A stretch of 64,000 nucleotides of DNA, taken from the NCBI RefSeq assembly GCF_018145655.1, contig NZ_JAGSSY010000005.1:1-64000 (forward strand). The letters are read 5' to 3'. Source of the stretch: Campylobacter anatolicus (GTDB lineage: Bacteria > Campylobacterota > Campylobacteria > Campylobacterales > Campylobacteraceae). Under the pieces are notes generated by a model. The model had not been told where the DNA came from. It saw nothing but the letters and a program-made list of their open reading frames with translations, and ran no database searches. The translations under genes were made by a program, and so were the position numbers. The stretch's first letter is position 1, and each line of letters opens with the position of its first letter. This document shows, in pieces, positions 12,359-22,783 of this stretch.

Positions 12359-12963
12359 GATAATCCTTTAAATTTCAAGTAATATTGTTACTAGCACAAA
12401 GATAAGAGTTTAAGCCGTAACAATAAGCGATATCGCCTAACATAAACGATACTAAAAGATATTTAAATTTTAAACAAATTCCAGCACATGGTTATGATTA
12501 GCGGATTTTGTGTAATCTCTTTTATCGTTTGATATAACAAAATTTATTGCCTAGTAGACACTCACACAAAAATATTTATAAAGATAGCAAGAAATGCCAT
12601 CAATACAGCCACTATAGCAATACTGCTATCGACTTAGTATAAAATGAGATAAATTTGTGTGGTTCAAATTTAAAAAATATGTTTATCACAATTGACCATT
12701 GTACTAAACATTATAAAAATGGCTTTGTTATAGTGCACTTTAAGCCTGGCACTAGCTATCTAAAAAGTCGCATTGATGGCATAAAATGCAATAAACCAAC
12801 CAGTTAAACTTCTCCTAAAACTCCTCGCTTTTACAAAATATCGGCAAGATAACTACTAAAAGCGTCTGCATAAGCAACTCTTAAATCAACTATATTTTTA
12901 ATTTTATCACATATAGTGAGTAAATTTAATATTAAATTTATTATAACGCCAAATTTATAAGCT
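12359..12963. other. Gene-poor gap between rmuC and ilvD
   Basis: About 600 bases. The only protein-like frame is the 42-residue ORF at 12679-12807, listed separately. The rest has stops in all frames and looks like decayed sequence. No RNA gene, repeat or clear hairpin was found. Confidence 0.4.
12679..12807 (+). CDS. 42-residue ORF or relic
   Basis: ATG start without a convincing ribosome site. The product reads MFITIDHCTKHYKNGFVIVH, then FKPGTSYLKSR, and looks protein-like. I recognise no family. In a region of debris it is most simply a fragment of a lost gene. Confidence 0.25.
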   Translation: MFITIDHCTKHYKNGFVIVHFKPGTSYLKSRIDGIKCNKPTS

Positions 12964-14637
12964 TTACGCCTCTAATATCGCTCCATTACTTGCGTTTGTT
13001 ACAAGGCGACGATATTGACGTAGCCATCTGCTATTTAGCTCCTTTTCAATCGGCTTAAAATTTGCACGGCGAGATGCAATCTCGTCACTGCTTAAACGCA
13101 CGTTTATCTCGTATCTATCCACGTCTATATCAATTATATCGCCATCTTGCAAAAGCCCTATCATTCCACCCTCAGCTGCCTCTGGGCTGATATGTCCGAT
13201 ACTTAGTCCACGTGTTGCACCACTAAAACGTCCATCTGTAATTAGTGCCACATCAGCACCAAGTCCACGTCCCATGATAAGACTAGTCGGGCTTAACATC
13301 TCTTGCATGCCAGGACCACCCTTTGGTCCCTCGTAACGTATAACAACCACATCACCCTTGCTAACTTTACCAGCAGAAATCCCCTCTATCGCTTCATCTT
13401 GACTGTTAAAACAAACCGCTTTACCGCTAAATTTACGCTCTCCTACGATACCGGCTGTCTTTATAACACAACCTTGCTCGGCTAAGTTGCCAAATAAAAT
13501 CGCTAAACCACCAACTTTTGAATAAGCATTTTCTACTTTGTGTATTATCTTTTCATCTTCTATATCACTCGCACAAACACGCTCACTAAGTGTTTCCCCT
13601 GAAACTGTTAAATTTTCTAAGCTTAGCATTCCATTATCATGGCGTGAGATCTCTTTTATAACTGCATTCATGCCACCTGCACGACCGATGTCTTCCATAT
13701 GCACATTTGGTAGACTTGGGCTGATCTTGGCGATGTGAGCGATGTTTTGACTTATTTTATTTAGCTCACCTACTTCTAGGCTAACCCCAGCTTCACGTGC
13801 GATGGCCAGCATATGTAGCACGGTGTTTGAGCTACCGCCCATTGCCATATCCACCACAAGGGCATTTCTTACAGCTTTTTCGTTTAAGATATTGCGGATT
13901 TTATACCGATCGTCAAGAGCTATCTCACATATCCTTCTCCCTGCTTTACGCACTAGCTCCTCACGCTCAGGCGTAAGTGCTAGTATCGTGCCGTTGCCAC
14001 TAAGTGCGATACCCATGGCTTCGCAAAGTGTATTCATAGAGTTTGCGGTAAACATGCCAGAGCAGCTACCGCCACTTGGACAGGCATTACACTCTATATC
14101 TTTTAACTCTACTTCATCTATCTCTTTTGTTTCAAATTTACCCACTGCCTCAAATGCAGTCGCCAGATCTATAGGTACACCACTTTTTGTGTAGCCTTTT
14201 TTCATTGGGCCACCACTGACAAATACAGTCGGGACATTCACACGTAACGCTCCCATAACCATACCTGGCACGATCTTATCACAGTTTGGCATACACACAA
14301 GTGCGTCAAGTGCATGTGCGTTCATCACACTTTCAATAGAATTTGCAATGATCTCACGGCTTGGTAGAGAATAAAGCATACCGCCATGCCCCATTGCTAT
14401 GCCATCATCAACGCCGATAGTGTTAAACTCAAATGGCACACAGCCATTTTTGCGTATCTCATCTTTTAAAATTTCAGCATACTTGTTTAAGAAAAAGTGC
14501 CCTGGGATTATCTCTATAAAGCTATTTGCAATGCCGATAAATGGCTTATTAAAGTCCTCATCTCTTAGTCCGGTTGCTCTTAGTAGCGAGCGGTGCGGTG
14601 TGCGTGTGTAGCCCTTTTTAATTATATTGCTTCTCAT
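12964..14637 (-). CDS. ilvD: Dihydroxy-acid dehydratase
   Basis: Fe-S enzyme of valine, isoleucine and leucine biosynthesis that dehydrates 2,3-dihydroxy-3-methyl acids. 557 residues, the standard length. Cluster ligands and signatures are visible: [11 protein letters not shown] (about 118-128) and [20 protein letters not shown] (about 189-208). The C-terminus has [19 protein letters not shown]. It is monocistronic on the minus strand with its own leader. Confidence 0.97.
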   Translation of the reverse strand: MRSNIIKKGYTRTPHRSLLRATGLRDEDFNKPFIGIANSFIEIIPGHFFLNKYAEILKDEIRKNGCVPFEFNTIGVDDGIAMGHGGMLYSLPSREIIANSIESVMNAHALDALVCMPNCDKIVPGMVMGALRVNVPTVFVSGGPMKKGYTKSGVPIDLATAFEAVGKFETKEIDEVELKDIECNACPSGGSCSGMFTANSMNTLCEAMGIALSGNGTILALTPEREELVRKAGRRICEIALDDRYKIRNILNEKAVRNALVVDMAMGGSSNTVLHMLAIAREAGVSLEVGELNKISQNIAHIAKISPSLPNVHMEDIGRAGGMNAVIKEISRHDNGMLSLENLTVSGETLSERVCASDIEDEKIIHKVENAYSKVGGLAILFGNLAEQGCVIKTAGIVGERKFSGKAVCFNSQDEAIEGISAGKVSKGDVVVIRYEGPKGGPGMQEMLSPTSLIMGRGLGADVALITDGRFSGATRGLSIGHISPEAAEGGMIGLLQDGDIIDIDVDRYEINVRLSSDEIASRRANFKPIEKELNSRWLRQYRRLVTNASNGAILEA

Positions 14638-14667
14638 ATTTTGCCCTTTTAAAATTTTAATTTCATA

Positions 14668-14673
14668 ATTGTA
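14668..14673 (-). promoter_or_regulatory. Possible -10 box of ilvD
   Basis: TACAAT on the minus strand, about 30 bases before the ilvD ATG, within TTGATACAATTATG. No clear -35, as is usual in this group. Prediction by eye. Confidence 0.35.
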
Positions 14674-14745
14674 TCAAATTTTCACTAAACAAAAATTTCT
14701 TATCTCATTAAATTTAATATTTTCTAAATTTAAGATAGCAAAATG

Positions 14746-14751
14746 TATAAT
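14746..14751 (+). promoter_or_regulatory. Possible -10 box of the antiporter gene
   Basis: TATAAT preceded by TG, about 29 bases before the ATG at 14781, with AAGGA as ribosome site. Divergent from ilvD. Confidence 0.45.
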
Positions 14752-14780
14752 AGCACTTTATAAATTTATAAGGAAATGCT

Positions 14781-16151
14781 ATGCTTTTAACTAACCCTGT
14801 TGTATTTAGCATACTCGTTATGACTGTGCTTTGTCTTCTTCGCTTTAACATACTTTTATCTATCCTAATCTCCGCACTTGTCGCCGGTATAATGTATAAG
14901 CACGGATTTGCAGGGTTTGAATACGGACTTGGTGCTGGACTTACCGGCTTTTTAAAAGCTCTATCAGAGACTACCTCCACCCTCATCACAGGTATGAAAG
15001 GGAATCTTGAAACATCACTTAGCTACATATTGCTTGGTGCCTTAGCCACAGCTATCGCACATACAAATTTAACTGCGATTTTGATAAACGCCATCAGTAA
15101 AACTCTAAGCTCAAACCGCATAATTTTTATCCTTAGCATAGCTTTCATAGCGTGTTTATCACAAAATCTAATCCCAGTTCATATCGCATTTATCCCTATC
15201 CTTATACCGCCACTTTTGGTGCTAATGAATAAAATAGGTATTGACCGTAGGGCAGTTGCGTGTGCCTTGACATTTGGACTAAAAGCCCCTTATGTATCGC
15301 TATCTGTTGGCTTTGGCTTGATATTCCACAGCATACTTAAAAAAGAGCTAGAGAACAATGGCATAAATGTAAATATCAGCGATATCGGCAATGTTATGTG
15401 GATAGGTGGATTTTCTATGCTTATTGGTTTATTACTTGCTGTTTTTGTATTTTATGCTAAAAAACGTGTCTATAAAGATACTGCTTACGAAGTACAAGAG
15501 TTAGATGAGCTAAAACACGTTGCAAATTTAAAGATGACACGTAAGGAATGGGCTGTGCTAGGCGGTGCTATAGTGGCATTTTCAGTTCAAATTTTAACAA
15601 GTTCTATGCCGCTTGGTGCTTTACTGGGGCTTGTTGTGATGATAGCTCTTGGTGGCATTGAATATAAAAAGGTAGATAAAATGATGGATGGTGGTCTAGC
15701 TATGATGGGCTTTATCGCTTTTATAATGCTTGTGGCAGCTGGATTTGGCTCGGTACTTCGTGAAAGTGGCGGCATAAATGAGCTAGTAACTGCAGCTAGT
15801 GCCTTAGCTGGTGGTAAGTTAGGCGGTGCTTTACTTATGTTATTTATCGGACTGCTTATAACAATAGGTATAGGTACGAGCTTTGGGACAATACCTATCA
15901 TCGCTTCTATCTATGTACCACTATCTGTAAATCTAGGGTTCTCTCCTGCGGCGATCATTCTTTTAGTAGGCATAGCAGCAGCACTCGGTGATGCAGGTAG
16001 TCCAGCCAGTGATAGCACACTTGGACCAACATCTGGGCTAAACGCAGACGGACAACACGATCATATCTATGATACTTGTGTGCCGACTTTTGTGTTTTTT
16101 AATATACCACTGATAATAGGTGGAGCAATAGGGGCGATACTACTATCATAA
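14781..16151 (+). CDS. Na+/H+ antiporter family membrane protein
   Basis: 456 residues with about 11-12 hydrophobic helices. The sequence has the style of the NhaC / Na_H_antiporter family, with conserved polar breaks such as GLKAPYVSLSVGFG, GIGTSFGTIPIIASIY and GDAGSPASDSTLGPTSG. The last motif (Asp and Ser/Thr rich) is typical of ion-coupled carriers of this fold. The true substrate could be an organic ion, because some relatives carry amino acids. It starts at ATG 14781 after AAGGAAATGC. A 13-base inverted repeat followed by Ts lies downstream. Confidence 0.8.
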   Translation: MLLTNPVVFSILVMTVLCLLRFNILLSILISALVAGIMYKHGFAGFEYGLGAGLTGFLKALSETTSTLITGMKGNLETSLSYILLGALATAIAHTNLTAILINAISKTLSSNRIIFILSIAFIACLSQNLIPVHIAFIPILIPPLLVLMNKIGIDRRAVACALTFGLKAPYVSLSVGFGLIFHSILKKELENNGINVNISDIGNVMWIGGFSMLIGLLLAVFVFYAKKRVYKDTAYEVQELDELKHVANLKMTRKEWAVLGGAIVAFSVQILTSSMPLGALLGLVVMIALGGIEYKKVDKMMDGGLAMMGFIAFIMLVAAGFGSVLRESGGINELVTAASALAGGKLGGALLMLFIGLLITIGIGTSFGTIPIIASIYVPLSVNLGFSPAAIILLVGIAAALGDAGSPASDSTLGPTSGLNADGQHDHIYDTCVPTFVFFNIPLIIGGAIGAILLS

Positions 16152-16210
16152 TAGTTCACTCAACAAACACTTTAACACTTTAAATTAGCTTAACAATTTT
16201 AGTGTAGCCT

Positions 16211-16273
16211 AGTGTAAAGCTTTATAAAAAATCAAACTAACAAATTTACATTACTTTACAAAAGCTTTACACT
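16211..16273. repeat. 13-base inverted repeat after the antiporter gene
   Basis: AGTGTAAAGCTTT at 16211-16223 and its exact reverse complement AAAGCTTTACACT at 16261-16273, separated by 37 bases and followed by TTTTT. AGTGTA also occurs just before, at 16201, as a short direct repeat. It could be a long-loop terminator for the upstream gene or the ends of a small lost element. Confidence 0.45.
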
Positions 16274-16552
16274 TTTTCCACTATCTTTTACAACCTTTTA
16301 AAAGCCATTTAAACCAAGTCCTTTTCATATGTATAATTAATAATAACTCACTATACTTCATACTATAGCCTTTGATATTTATGATGAATAAGCGTTGTCA
16401 TACTTAGCCCACTCACTTCCAGATAAAATTTAAAACTCTATCCAATTAATACTCCTACTAGGATTTATAAGCATGAGTGCAAGGCTGTGGGAAATTTATA
16501 GGACTGATTAGGGATGTGAAGTTGATTTAAAAAAGATGGTTAGAAAGTGGTT

Positions 16553-16619
16553 AAAATGAGAGTAAAAAAATGATAAAGTTTTAATCGCTATCATTTTAAA
16601 TGCAAGATACTCTCATTTT
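16553..16619. repeat. Nested inverted repeat, possible structured RNA or terminator
   Basis: Outer arms AAAATGAGAGTA (16553-16564) and TACTCTCATTTT (16608-16619) are perfectly complementary over 12 bases. Inside them AAAATGATA (16567-16575) and TATCATTTT (16589-16597) form a second perfect 9-base pair. The folded form would be a two-storey stem about 67 bases long. No adjacent gene explains it. Confidence 0.5.
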
Positions 16620-16741
16620 TGATGTGTGGATACAAATAATATAAAAAGATAAATTTTACGTTAGAAATCAAAGCGAAAAACATAGTTTTTTAACTCACTT
16701 TGATTAAGCATAAAATGACTCTGATCTCAAAAGTGGTTTGA

Positions 16742-16948
16742 CAGATTTGGGTTAAAAATGAGAAATTTTTTACAAAAAATGCAAGAAAGATTAGTTGGCA
16801 AGCACCTGAAATAGCATCGACCGCACTTAACTCAATGTATAATACTTTAATAAATTTAGATAGTCAAGAGGAAAAATTTCATAAAACTTTAAATAAAATG
16901 GAGCTAGATGTGCGGTATTTAAAAATAGCACTGAAAAGCTATCGATAA
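16742..16948 (+). pseudogene. Start-less 68-codon open frame
   Basis: Open from just after a stop at 16739 to the TAA at 16946, with no ATG near the front. It reads protein-like: KNEKFFTKNARKISWQAPEI near the start and QEEKFHKTLNKMELDVRYL near the end, consistent with a coiled or helical protein. Family unknown. Probably the C-terminal remainder of a lost gene. Confidence 0.3.
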
Positions 16949-17284
16949 AAGCTAAGTGTGAATGTTATGCTAAATATGCTAATATTTAACTAATAAAAAC
17001 AAGTTCTGTGCCAAATTATAAGACTTTAAATATCCATATCTCCGGCCAAAGCTTACATCACAAGTTAAGATAACACCCATTACGTGTTTAAGGTTTTGCT
17101 TTCTGTGGTCGTGATTACTAATAGCTACCTTGCAAAAAGCTCAAAAAACTAGAATGTTAAATTAAGCGTAAAAAGATAAGCAAGATATCGTGAGATAAAT
17201 TTGGATATTTTGCAAAATTTTAATATTCTGCCATAAATTTAAATTTTTAAAATCATTCAAAGATACCCACTAGACAAGCCATTT

Positions 17285-19015
17285 TTATAAAAGCCCTACT
17301 TTCTTATCTTCGCCAAATGCCGAACTCAGCTCACGCTCGATCGTCGTTTTAAAATCATCATAAGTAAATATCGCATCATCTCTCACAGCAACTTTTAAAG
17401 CTGTGTTTTTAAGAGCTAAGACAATCTGTGCACCACTTAGGTTAAACTCCGCAAGTCTCTCAATACTGAAATTTTCATCAAAACTTGCACTCTCAGGCAA
17501 AATTTTACGCCATATAGCAAGGCGTTGTCTAAAGTCGGGTTTTTTAAACTCTATCTTATAATCAAATCTTCGAGAGAACGCACTATCAAGGCTTTGTAAA
17601 AAATTTGTAGTCGCTATCAAAACGCCCTCAAACCGCTCAATCTGTTCTAAAAAGATATTTTGCATCTGGTTATGCATCTTATCAGACCCACTGCTGCTTT
17701 CAACTCTTGTGCTTAAAAACTGATCGGCTTCATTTAGTAATAGCACTGGCTCACTCTTGCTTTTAGTGCAAATTTCTTTATATGTATCAAAAATTTTGCG
17801 AACATTTTGCTCACTCTCACCGACATATTTACTTAAAATTTTAGAGCAGTCAAAGCTTAATATCTGCTTTTTAAGGCTCTTTGCAAGACCCATCGCACTC
17901 ATAGTTTTGCCAGTCCCGGCCTCACCGTAAAATATGATCTTAGCGTCTATTCCGCGACGAGACTTGATTCCCCAGCTACTTAAGCGAGATAAAACTTTTT
18001 TATCAACCTGTTTTAAAATTTGATCTAAAAGCTCCTTTGTATTATCGCTTAAAACAACGTCCTCAAGACTTGCGCTTGGCTCAATCAGCTCAAAAATTTC
18101 CTGCTCTTTAACAAGGCTTTCAAGCTTGATTTTTTTGCTCTCCTTTTCACTTTTTGGGTGCATTATGCTTTGCAAAATTTCCTCATTTATGAAAAAATTT
18201 CGGCTCACGTTTCCAAATGCATTTAGCACCTCATCGTAATCAATTAAGTTATTTTCAACAAGTCTCGCACCCTCTTCAAGCAGTGAGCGATTTTTAATAC
18301 GCTCTATCTCATTATCACTAATAAGACTCATAAGGGCGTTTAGGTCTCTACCGCTCTCAAAGTCTCCTGCGTATTCCTCTTTTAAAAGGGCAAGAAATAT
18401 TAGTTGCTCTTTATCATCTAGCGAGTTATCTTTAAAAATTTGTTCTATTTTTATGGTAATTTTGCTTAAATTCAGACGCTCTTTTATAAAACCTTCAAGC
18501 TCATTTATCTGCATTTTTAGACGTTTTTTAGCATCGTTGTTATCTCCTACAAACATAGAAAGCTTCGCGTAAAGCTCAATACGTAAAAACTGATCTTTTA
18601 GATACTGCAAGTGATCTTCGTATGGCGTTGGCTCATCAAGTTCAATACGTAAATTACCATCTTCTAAAATTTTAAGAAAAGATGATGAAAGTGCGATCTC
18701 TGCGTGAAGAAGTGAAAGTAGATTTATCTGATTTGACTTGCCACTATTGTCGCTACTCTTAAAAAGTCCATAACTTTGTGTAATCCAACCATAATCAAGC
18801 AAGGACTTCACATCTTTTAAATGCATCAGATATGCTCTATCTTTTGTACCAAATACTCCACAAAGTAGCTCATATGCACTTACACTTACTACTCCATCAA
18901 CGTAAATCACACTTAGATGACGTAGGATTTTAGCCTCATCTTCACTACACTTTATAAGCTTATAAATTTTACTATTTTTGACATCGGCACTTAAAAAATC
19001 AAGTAAAAACTGCAC
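17285..19015 (-). CDS. AAA+ ATPase
   Basis: 576 residues. The N-terminal 300 residues have no recognised domain. A C-terminal AAA+ module follows: Walker A IIFYGEAGTGKTMSAMGLA (about 358-376), a Walker B-like VLLLNEADQFL in which Asn replaces the usual first Asp, sensor ATTNFLQ and arginine finger DSAFSRRFDYKIEF. Such proteins remodel a partner; which one is unknown. The start is GTG, sharing its first G with the stop of the acyl-CoA synthetase gene, so expression is coupled. Last gene of the minus-strand unit 23262 to 17285. Confidence 0.85.
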   Translation of the reverse strand: MQFLLDFLSADVKNSKIYKLIKCSEDEAKILRHLSVIYVDGVVSVSAYELLCGVFGTKDRAYLMHLKDVKSLLDYGWITQSYGLFKSSDNSGKSNQINLLSLLHAEIALSSSFLKILEDGNLRIELDEPTPYEDHLQYLKDQFLRIELYAKLSMFVGDNNDAKKRLKMQINELEGFIKERLNLSKITIKIEQIFKDNSLDDKEQLIFLALLKEEYAGDFESGRDLNALMSLISDNEIERIKNRSLLEEGARLVENNLIDYDEVLNAFGNVSRNFFINEEILQSIMHPKSEKESKKIKLESLVKEQEIFELIEPSASLEDVVLSDNTKELLDQILKQVDKKVLSRLSSWGIKSRRGIDAKIIFYGEAGTGKTMSAMGLAKSLKKQILSFDCSKILSKYVGESEQNVRKIFDTYKEICTKSKSEPVLLLNEADQFLSTRVESSSGSDKMHNQMQNIFLEQIERFEGVLIATTNFLQSLDSAFSRRFDYKIEFKKPDFRQRLAIWRKILPESASFDENFSIERLAEFNLSGAQIVLALKNTALKVAVRDDAIFTYDDFKTTIERELSSAFGEDKKVGLL

Positions 19016-20682
19016 TACAACGCACCCTTAACCTGCTCTTTAAGCACACGTTTTAGCACCTTACCAGTAGCATTTCGTGGTAATTCTTCGGCAAAATATA
19101 TACTCTTTGGTAGCTTAAAATTTGCAAGATGCTGCTTTAGATAGCTACGCACATGCTTTTCATCTAAACTCATACCATCTTTAAGCTGGATAAACGCCAC
19201 TACCTCTTCATCTGCGTGTTCATCTTTTACTCCTATGACTGCAGCAGCTTCTATCTCTTCTAGTCTATAAAGCACCTCTTCTATCTCACGTGGATAGACA
19301 TTTATGCCTTTTGATATGATGAGGTCTTTTTTGCGATCCACGATATAGATAAATCCCTCGCTATCTACTCTGCCAAGATCGCCTGTTTTTAACCAGCCAT
19401 TTATAATGGTCTCATCAGTTATACTTTTTAACCCCAAATACCCCTGCATAACGCAATCACCTTTGACAATAATCTCACCAATCTCGCCTAGTGGTAGCTC
19501 TATCATTTCATCATCTACTATCTTTACTTCATAGTCTTCAAACGGCTTACCAACGCTTAAAATTTTCTGCTTTTCAAATAAATTTGCCGATACGATCGGA
19601 GAGCATTCACTTAACCCATAGCCTTCAACTAGTTTTGCACGTGGAAATTTAACTCTAAAATCATCAATAGTTTGCTGGGCTAAAGGTGCCGCACCGCTGA
19701 TAAATAGCCGAATACAGTTAAACCAGCGAAAATACCAAGGAATTTTAGCCTTGCCAATAGCAATGTAAATGGCTGGGATTCCTAAAAATATCGTAACTCG
19801 CTTTAAAAGTGTCTGTTTTAAGACATTTGAAAATGGAAAGACTGACTTTACGAGCACCATAGATGCACCAACAAACATCGGTAAAAGCACCATCGCCACA
19901 AGTGTGAAGCTATGAAACATCGGTAAAAATACGATGAATCTATCCTTTTGTCTAACGTGAAATCTATCATTTGCACCTTGCAAATTTGAAAATATATTTT
20001 TATAGCTTATCATCGCACCCTTTGGTTTGCCAGTTGTGCCTGATGTGTAGATAATATGCACTAAATCGTTTATGGTTGGCTGTTTATCGATATTTAATGG
20101 ATAGTTGTGAGAAAGCATATCTGTAAAATTTATATTTCTATCATCAACGCCATTTAGATCAAAATATCTATTTTCCATTCCGTCTAAATATCCATCACCC
20201 AAATAGACACTCTCGCCACCATTATATTGTGAAATTTCATCTTTAGCACCAGTATTTTTTGGACGCAAACTCTGCGGTATTTTGCCTATCCAAATGAGCT
20301 TTTTAAGATCCTTAAGCCTATTTAAATCTAAAAGCTCCTTTGCGAGCGAACTTGAAGCGATGAGAACCTGAGCTTTGCTATCGTTTATGATATACTCAAT
20401 CTCCTCTGATTTTAAAAAAGTATTCATCGGCACAGCGACCGCACCGATAGCGGTTATAGCTAGATATGCAGTTATAAATTCTTGAGAATTTGCCACACAC
20501 ATACCAACGCGATCGCCAAATTTCACGCCAATAGCTTGCAGATATGCAGCGGCTTTATCTACATCGTGCTTTAGCTTGGAATAACGTATCTTATCTTTAT
20601 CATAAAAGATGGCGACGCTACTTGAATATTTTTGAGATATTTGAGTTAAGAGTTCATAAAGATTTTGGTATGTGTATTGCAT
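19015..20682 (-). CDS. Fatty acyl-CoA synthetase (AMP-forming)
   Basis: 555-residue ANL-superfamily enzyme that activates a carboxylic acid, probably a long-chain fatty acid, via an acyl-AMP to acyl-CoA. Visible motifs are the P-loop-like IIYTSGTTGKPKGAMIS (about 210-226), VEGYGLSECSPIV, the GWLKTGDLGRVD hinge with DRKKDLIISKG, and a C-terminal GKVLKR catalytic Lys. The 60-residue stretch before the P-loop is somewhat expanded. It sits directly after a FadL-like outer-membrane protein gene (8-base gap), so the pair plausibly imports and activates fatty acids. Confidence 0.88.
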   Translation of the reverse strand: MQYTYQNLYELLTQISQKYSSSVAIFYDKDKIRYSKLKHDVDKAAAYLQAIGVKFGDRVGMCVANSQEFITAYLAITAIGAVAVPMNTFLKSEEIEYIINDSKAQVLIASSSLAKELLDLNRLKDLKKLIWIGKIPQSLRPKNTGAKDEISQYNGGESVYLGDGYLDGMENRYFDLNGVDDRNINFTDMLSHNYPLNIDKQPTINDLVHIIYTSGTTGKPKGAMISYKNIFSNLQGANDRFHVRQKDRFIVFLPMFHSFTLVAMVLLPMFVGASMVLVKSVFPFSNVLKQTLLKRVTIFLGIPAIYIAIGKAKIPWYFRWFNCIRLFISGAAPLAQQTIDDFRVKFPRAKLVEGYGLSECSPIVSANLFEKQKILSVGKPFEDYEVKIVDDEMIELPLGEIGEIIVKGDCVMQGYLGLKSITDETIINGWLKTGDLGRVDSEGFIYIVDRKKDLIISKGINVYPREIEEVLYRLEEIEAAAVIGVKDEHADEEVVAFIQLKDGMSLDEKHVRSYLKQHLANFKLPKSIYFAEELPRNATGKVLKRVLKEQVKGAL

Positions 20683-20690
20683 TTTCTGAC

Positions 20691-21941
20691 CTAAAATTTA
20701 TATTTTATGCTTGTTGCTACGATCTGTATCGATGCACGATCAAATTCACCATTCATAGTCTGCACAGACCTAGCATATCCACTTGGCACAGAGGTTGCAC
20801 GTTTAGCATCTCTTCTTTGATACAAATAACCAAGTGCTATCTCTAAATTTGGTGAAATTTGATAGTTTAAACCAGTAGAATACGCACGTGATTTGGTGTT
20901 TGGCAGATCAAGACTAGTGTTATATGAATCGTATGAAGCATCTTCATCGTATGTAAACCCTAGCATCAAGCGAAGTTTATCAGTCACTTCATATGCCAAA
21001 CCAACACGGTAAGTGCTAGTATCTTGATATTTACGATTCGTTGCTTTATCCATAAATCCTACAAATAAAGGGTTAGTTAATTGAGCATTTGTAGCGTTTG
21101 GATAGTCAAAGTCATATCCTTTAAATTTAGACCAGTAAGTTCGCTCATATGCCAAAAGTAGCGTTAAGTCATTAAATTTATAACCCGCAGCAAGGACAAG
21201 TTGAGCCGGTAATGGTATCTCTACATTTGCTGCACCACTGTAGTTTGCCCTTGGATCTATAAACGTCCCAGTCGCGTCACCTTTTATACTCAGATCAACT
21301 TTTGAACGATAAGTTGCAGCTAGACTTAAATTTTCTATCGGTCGATATGTTAAAGCGACGTTATATCCGTAGTCTATGCTATCACCTTCAAGTTCACGTT
21401 TGCCAACTATACCATAGTCATTTGCAACTCTACCTTTACTATAAACAGCTCTTGCACCAGCGGCAATGGCGAAGTTATCGCTTACGCGGTATGCAATAGT
21501 CGGGTTTAGCTCTATAACTTTTAGCTTAAATCTATGAGCACTAAATGCTGCTTCTTTATCGTCCCAGCCTATACCAACACCAGCGGGAACAGCAAGAGCG
21601 AGACCAAATCGCCAATTTTCATAATACTCTGGAGAGACAAAGCTAAAAGTCGAAGCCAGAGTGTCAAAGTTGTTTGAATTATAGACACTCCCATCATCTT
21701 TTTTATACCCAACACTATCTATATGAAACCAACCCAAAGTCCCCTCAACATAGTGCCCACTATGGTCTAAAAACATCATATTAGCTGGGTTGTAATACGC
21801 AGCATCTGCCCCAAAACTCATCGCCACATTGCTAGCTAGAAGTGCAACAGAGTCAGCACTTTGTTCAGGCACCTTATATCCACTCGCATTTAGTAGCGAA
21901 CATACTGTCGCTAAGCCGAGAATAACTTTTTTATTCACCAT
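20691..21941 (-). CDS. FadL/OmpP1-type outer-membrane channel
   Basis: Outer-membrane beta-barrel that lets hydrophobic compounds such as fatty acids across. I choose the ATG at 21941, which has AAGGAGT just upstream. It gives a clean signal peptide ([20 protein letters not shown]) and a mature start [17 protein letters not shown], typical of the family. An in-frame upstream ATG at 21986 would put 15 charged residues before it. There are many alternating beta strands and the protein ends in IKYKF with a terminal aromatic Phe. The start overlaps the nfo stop by seven bases. Likely partner of the adjacent acyl-CoA synthetase. Confidence 0.88.
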   Translation of the reverse strand: MVNKKVILGLATVCSLLNASGYKVPEQSADSVALLASNVAMSFGADAAYYNPANMMFLDHSGHYVEGTLGWFHIDSVGYKKDDGSVYNSNNFDTLASTFSFVSPEYYENWRFGLALAVPAGVGIGWDDKEAAFSAHRFKLKVIELNPTIAYRVSDNFAIAAGARAVYSKGRVANDYGIVGKRELEGDSIDYGYNVALTYRPIENLSLAATYRSKVDLSIKGDATGTFIDPRANYSGAANVEIPLPAQLVLAAGYKFNDLTLLLAYERTYWSKFKGYDFDYPNATNAQLTNPLFVGFMDKATNRKYQDTSTYRVGLAYEVTDKLRLMLGFTYDEDASYDSYNTSLDLPNTKSRAYSTGLNYQISPNLEIALGYLYQRRDAKRATSVPSGYARSVQTMNGEFDRASIQIVATSIKYKF

Positions 21942-22783
21942 ACTCCTTTTGAAAAATTTCTTAAAATTTCTATCTCGTCTTTCCATATACTCTCATCTAT
22001 CGTCTCAAGCACAAGGGGTATATCATTTATACGTTCATCTCTCATAATGCACTCAAACGCTCCAAGTCCTAGATACCCCTTGCCAAGGCTCTCATGGCGA
22101 TCTTTTTTGCAACCGATATCAAATTTACTGTCGTTTAGATGCATAGCACTCAAAAACTCATACCCAACTATCCTATCAAACTCACTCATCGTCTTTTTAT
22201 ACGCATCAGGTCGCAAGTCATATCCTGCGGCAAATGCATGGCAAGTATCGATACAAACGCCAACACGATTCTTATCGCTCACTCGCTCTATCAGATAAGC
22301 TAAATGCTCAAATTTATAGCCCAAATTTGAGCCTTGTCCTGCAGTATTTTCTATCACAAGTTTCACACCATTTGTACATTTGATAGCTTCATTCATACAC
22401 TGAGCTATCAAATCTAGACACTCTTTTTCGCTTATCTCATTTAGATGTGAGCCTGGATGAAAATTTAAAAGTTCAAGACCAAGCTGACTAACGCGTTTTA
22501 TCTCATCGACAAATGCGTTAAAACTCTGCTCTCTTTTTACATCATCAAAATGCCCTAAATTTATAAGATAACTATCGTGCGGCAAGATATATTTTGGCTC
22601 GATACCGACGGCTTTACAGTTTTTCTTAAAGTCTTGTATATTTTTAGCTTCAAGCGGTTTTGCACTCCATTGACGCTGGTTTTTAACAAAAAGTGCAAAT
22701 GCGTTTGCACCGATATTTGCAGCATTTAACGGAGCGTTCTCCACACCACCACTTGCACTTACGTGTGCACCTATAAATTTCAT
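21935..22783 (-). CDS. nfo: Endonuclease IV
   Basis: Zinc-dependent AP endonuclease of base-excision repair. 282 residues, normal length. Signatures include the N-terminal [51 protein letters not shown] and [19 protein letters not shown], which carry the His/Asp/Glu metal ligands. Overlaps the preceding lipoprotein gene by four bases and the following porin gene by seven. Confidence 0.97.
   Translation of the reverse strand: MKFIGAHVSASGGVENAPLNAANIGANAFALFVKNQRQWSAKPLEAKNIQDFKKNCKAVGIEPKYILPHDSYLINLGHFDDVKREQSFNAFVDEIKRVSQLGLELLNFHPGSHLNEISEKECLDLIAQCMNEAIKCTNGVKLVIENTAGQGSNLGYKFEHLAYLIERVSDKNRVGVCIDTCHAFAAGYDLRPDAYKKTMSEFDRIVGYEFLSAMHLNDSKFDIGCKKDRHESLGKGYLGLGAFECIMRDERINDIPLVLETIDESIWKDEIEILRNFSKGVW

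Larger units (their letters stand above)
16152..17284. other. 1.1-kb gene-poor region
   Basis: No intact gene. It contains two inverted repeats (16211-16273 and 16553-16619) and one 68-codon open frame lacking a start (16742-16948). The remainder has stops in all frames. Probably an old gene or prophage remnant between convergent units. Confidence 0.5.

Noticed and set aside
13802-14194. 130-residue plus-strand ORF
   Set aside because: Antisense shadow of ilvD.
16152-17284. Possible CRISPR array or IS element in the gene-poor region
   Set aside because: No regularly spaced direct repeats, no transposase frame and no terminal repeats with target duplication were found.
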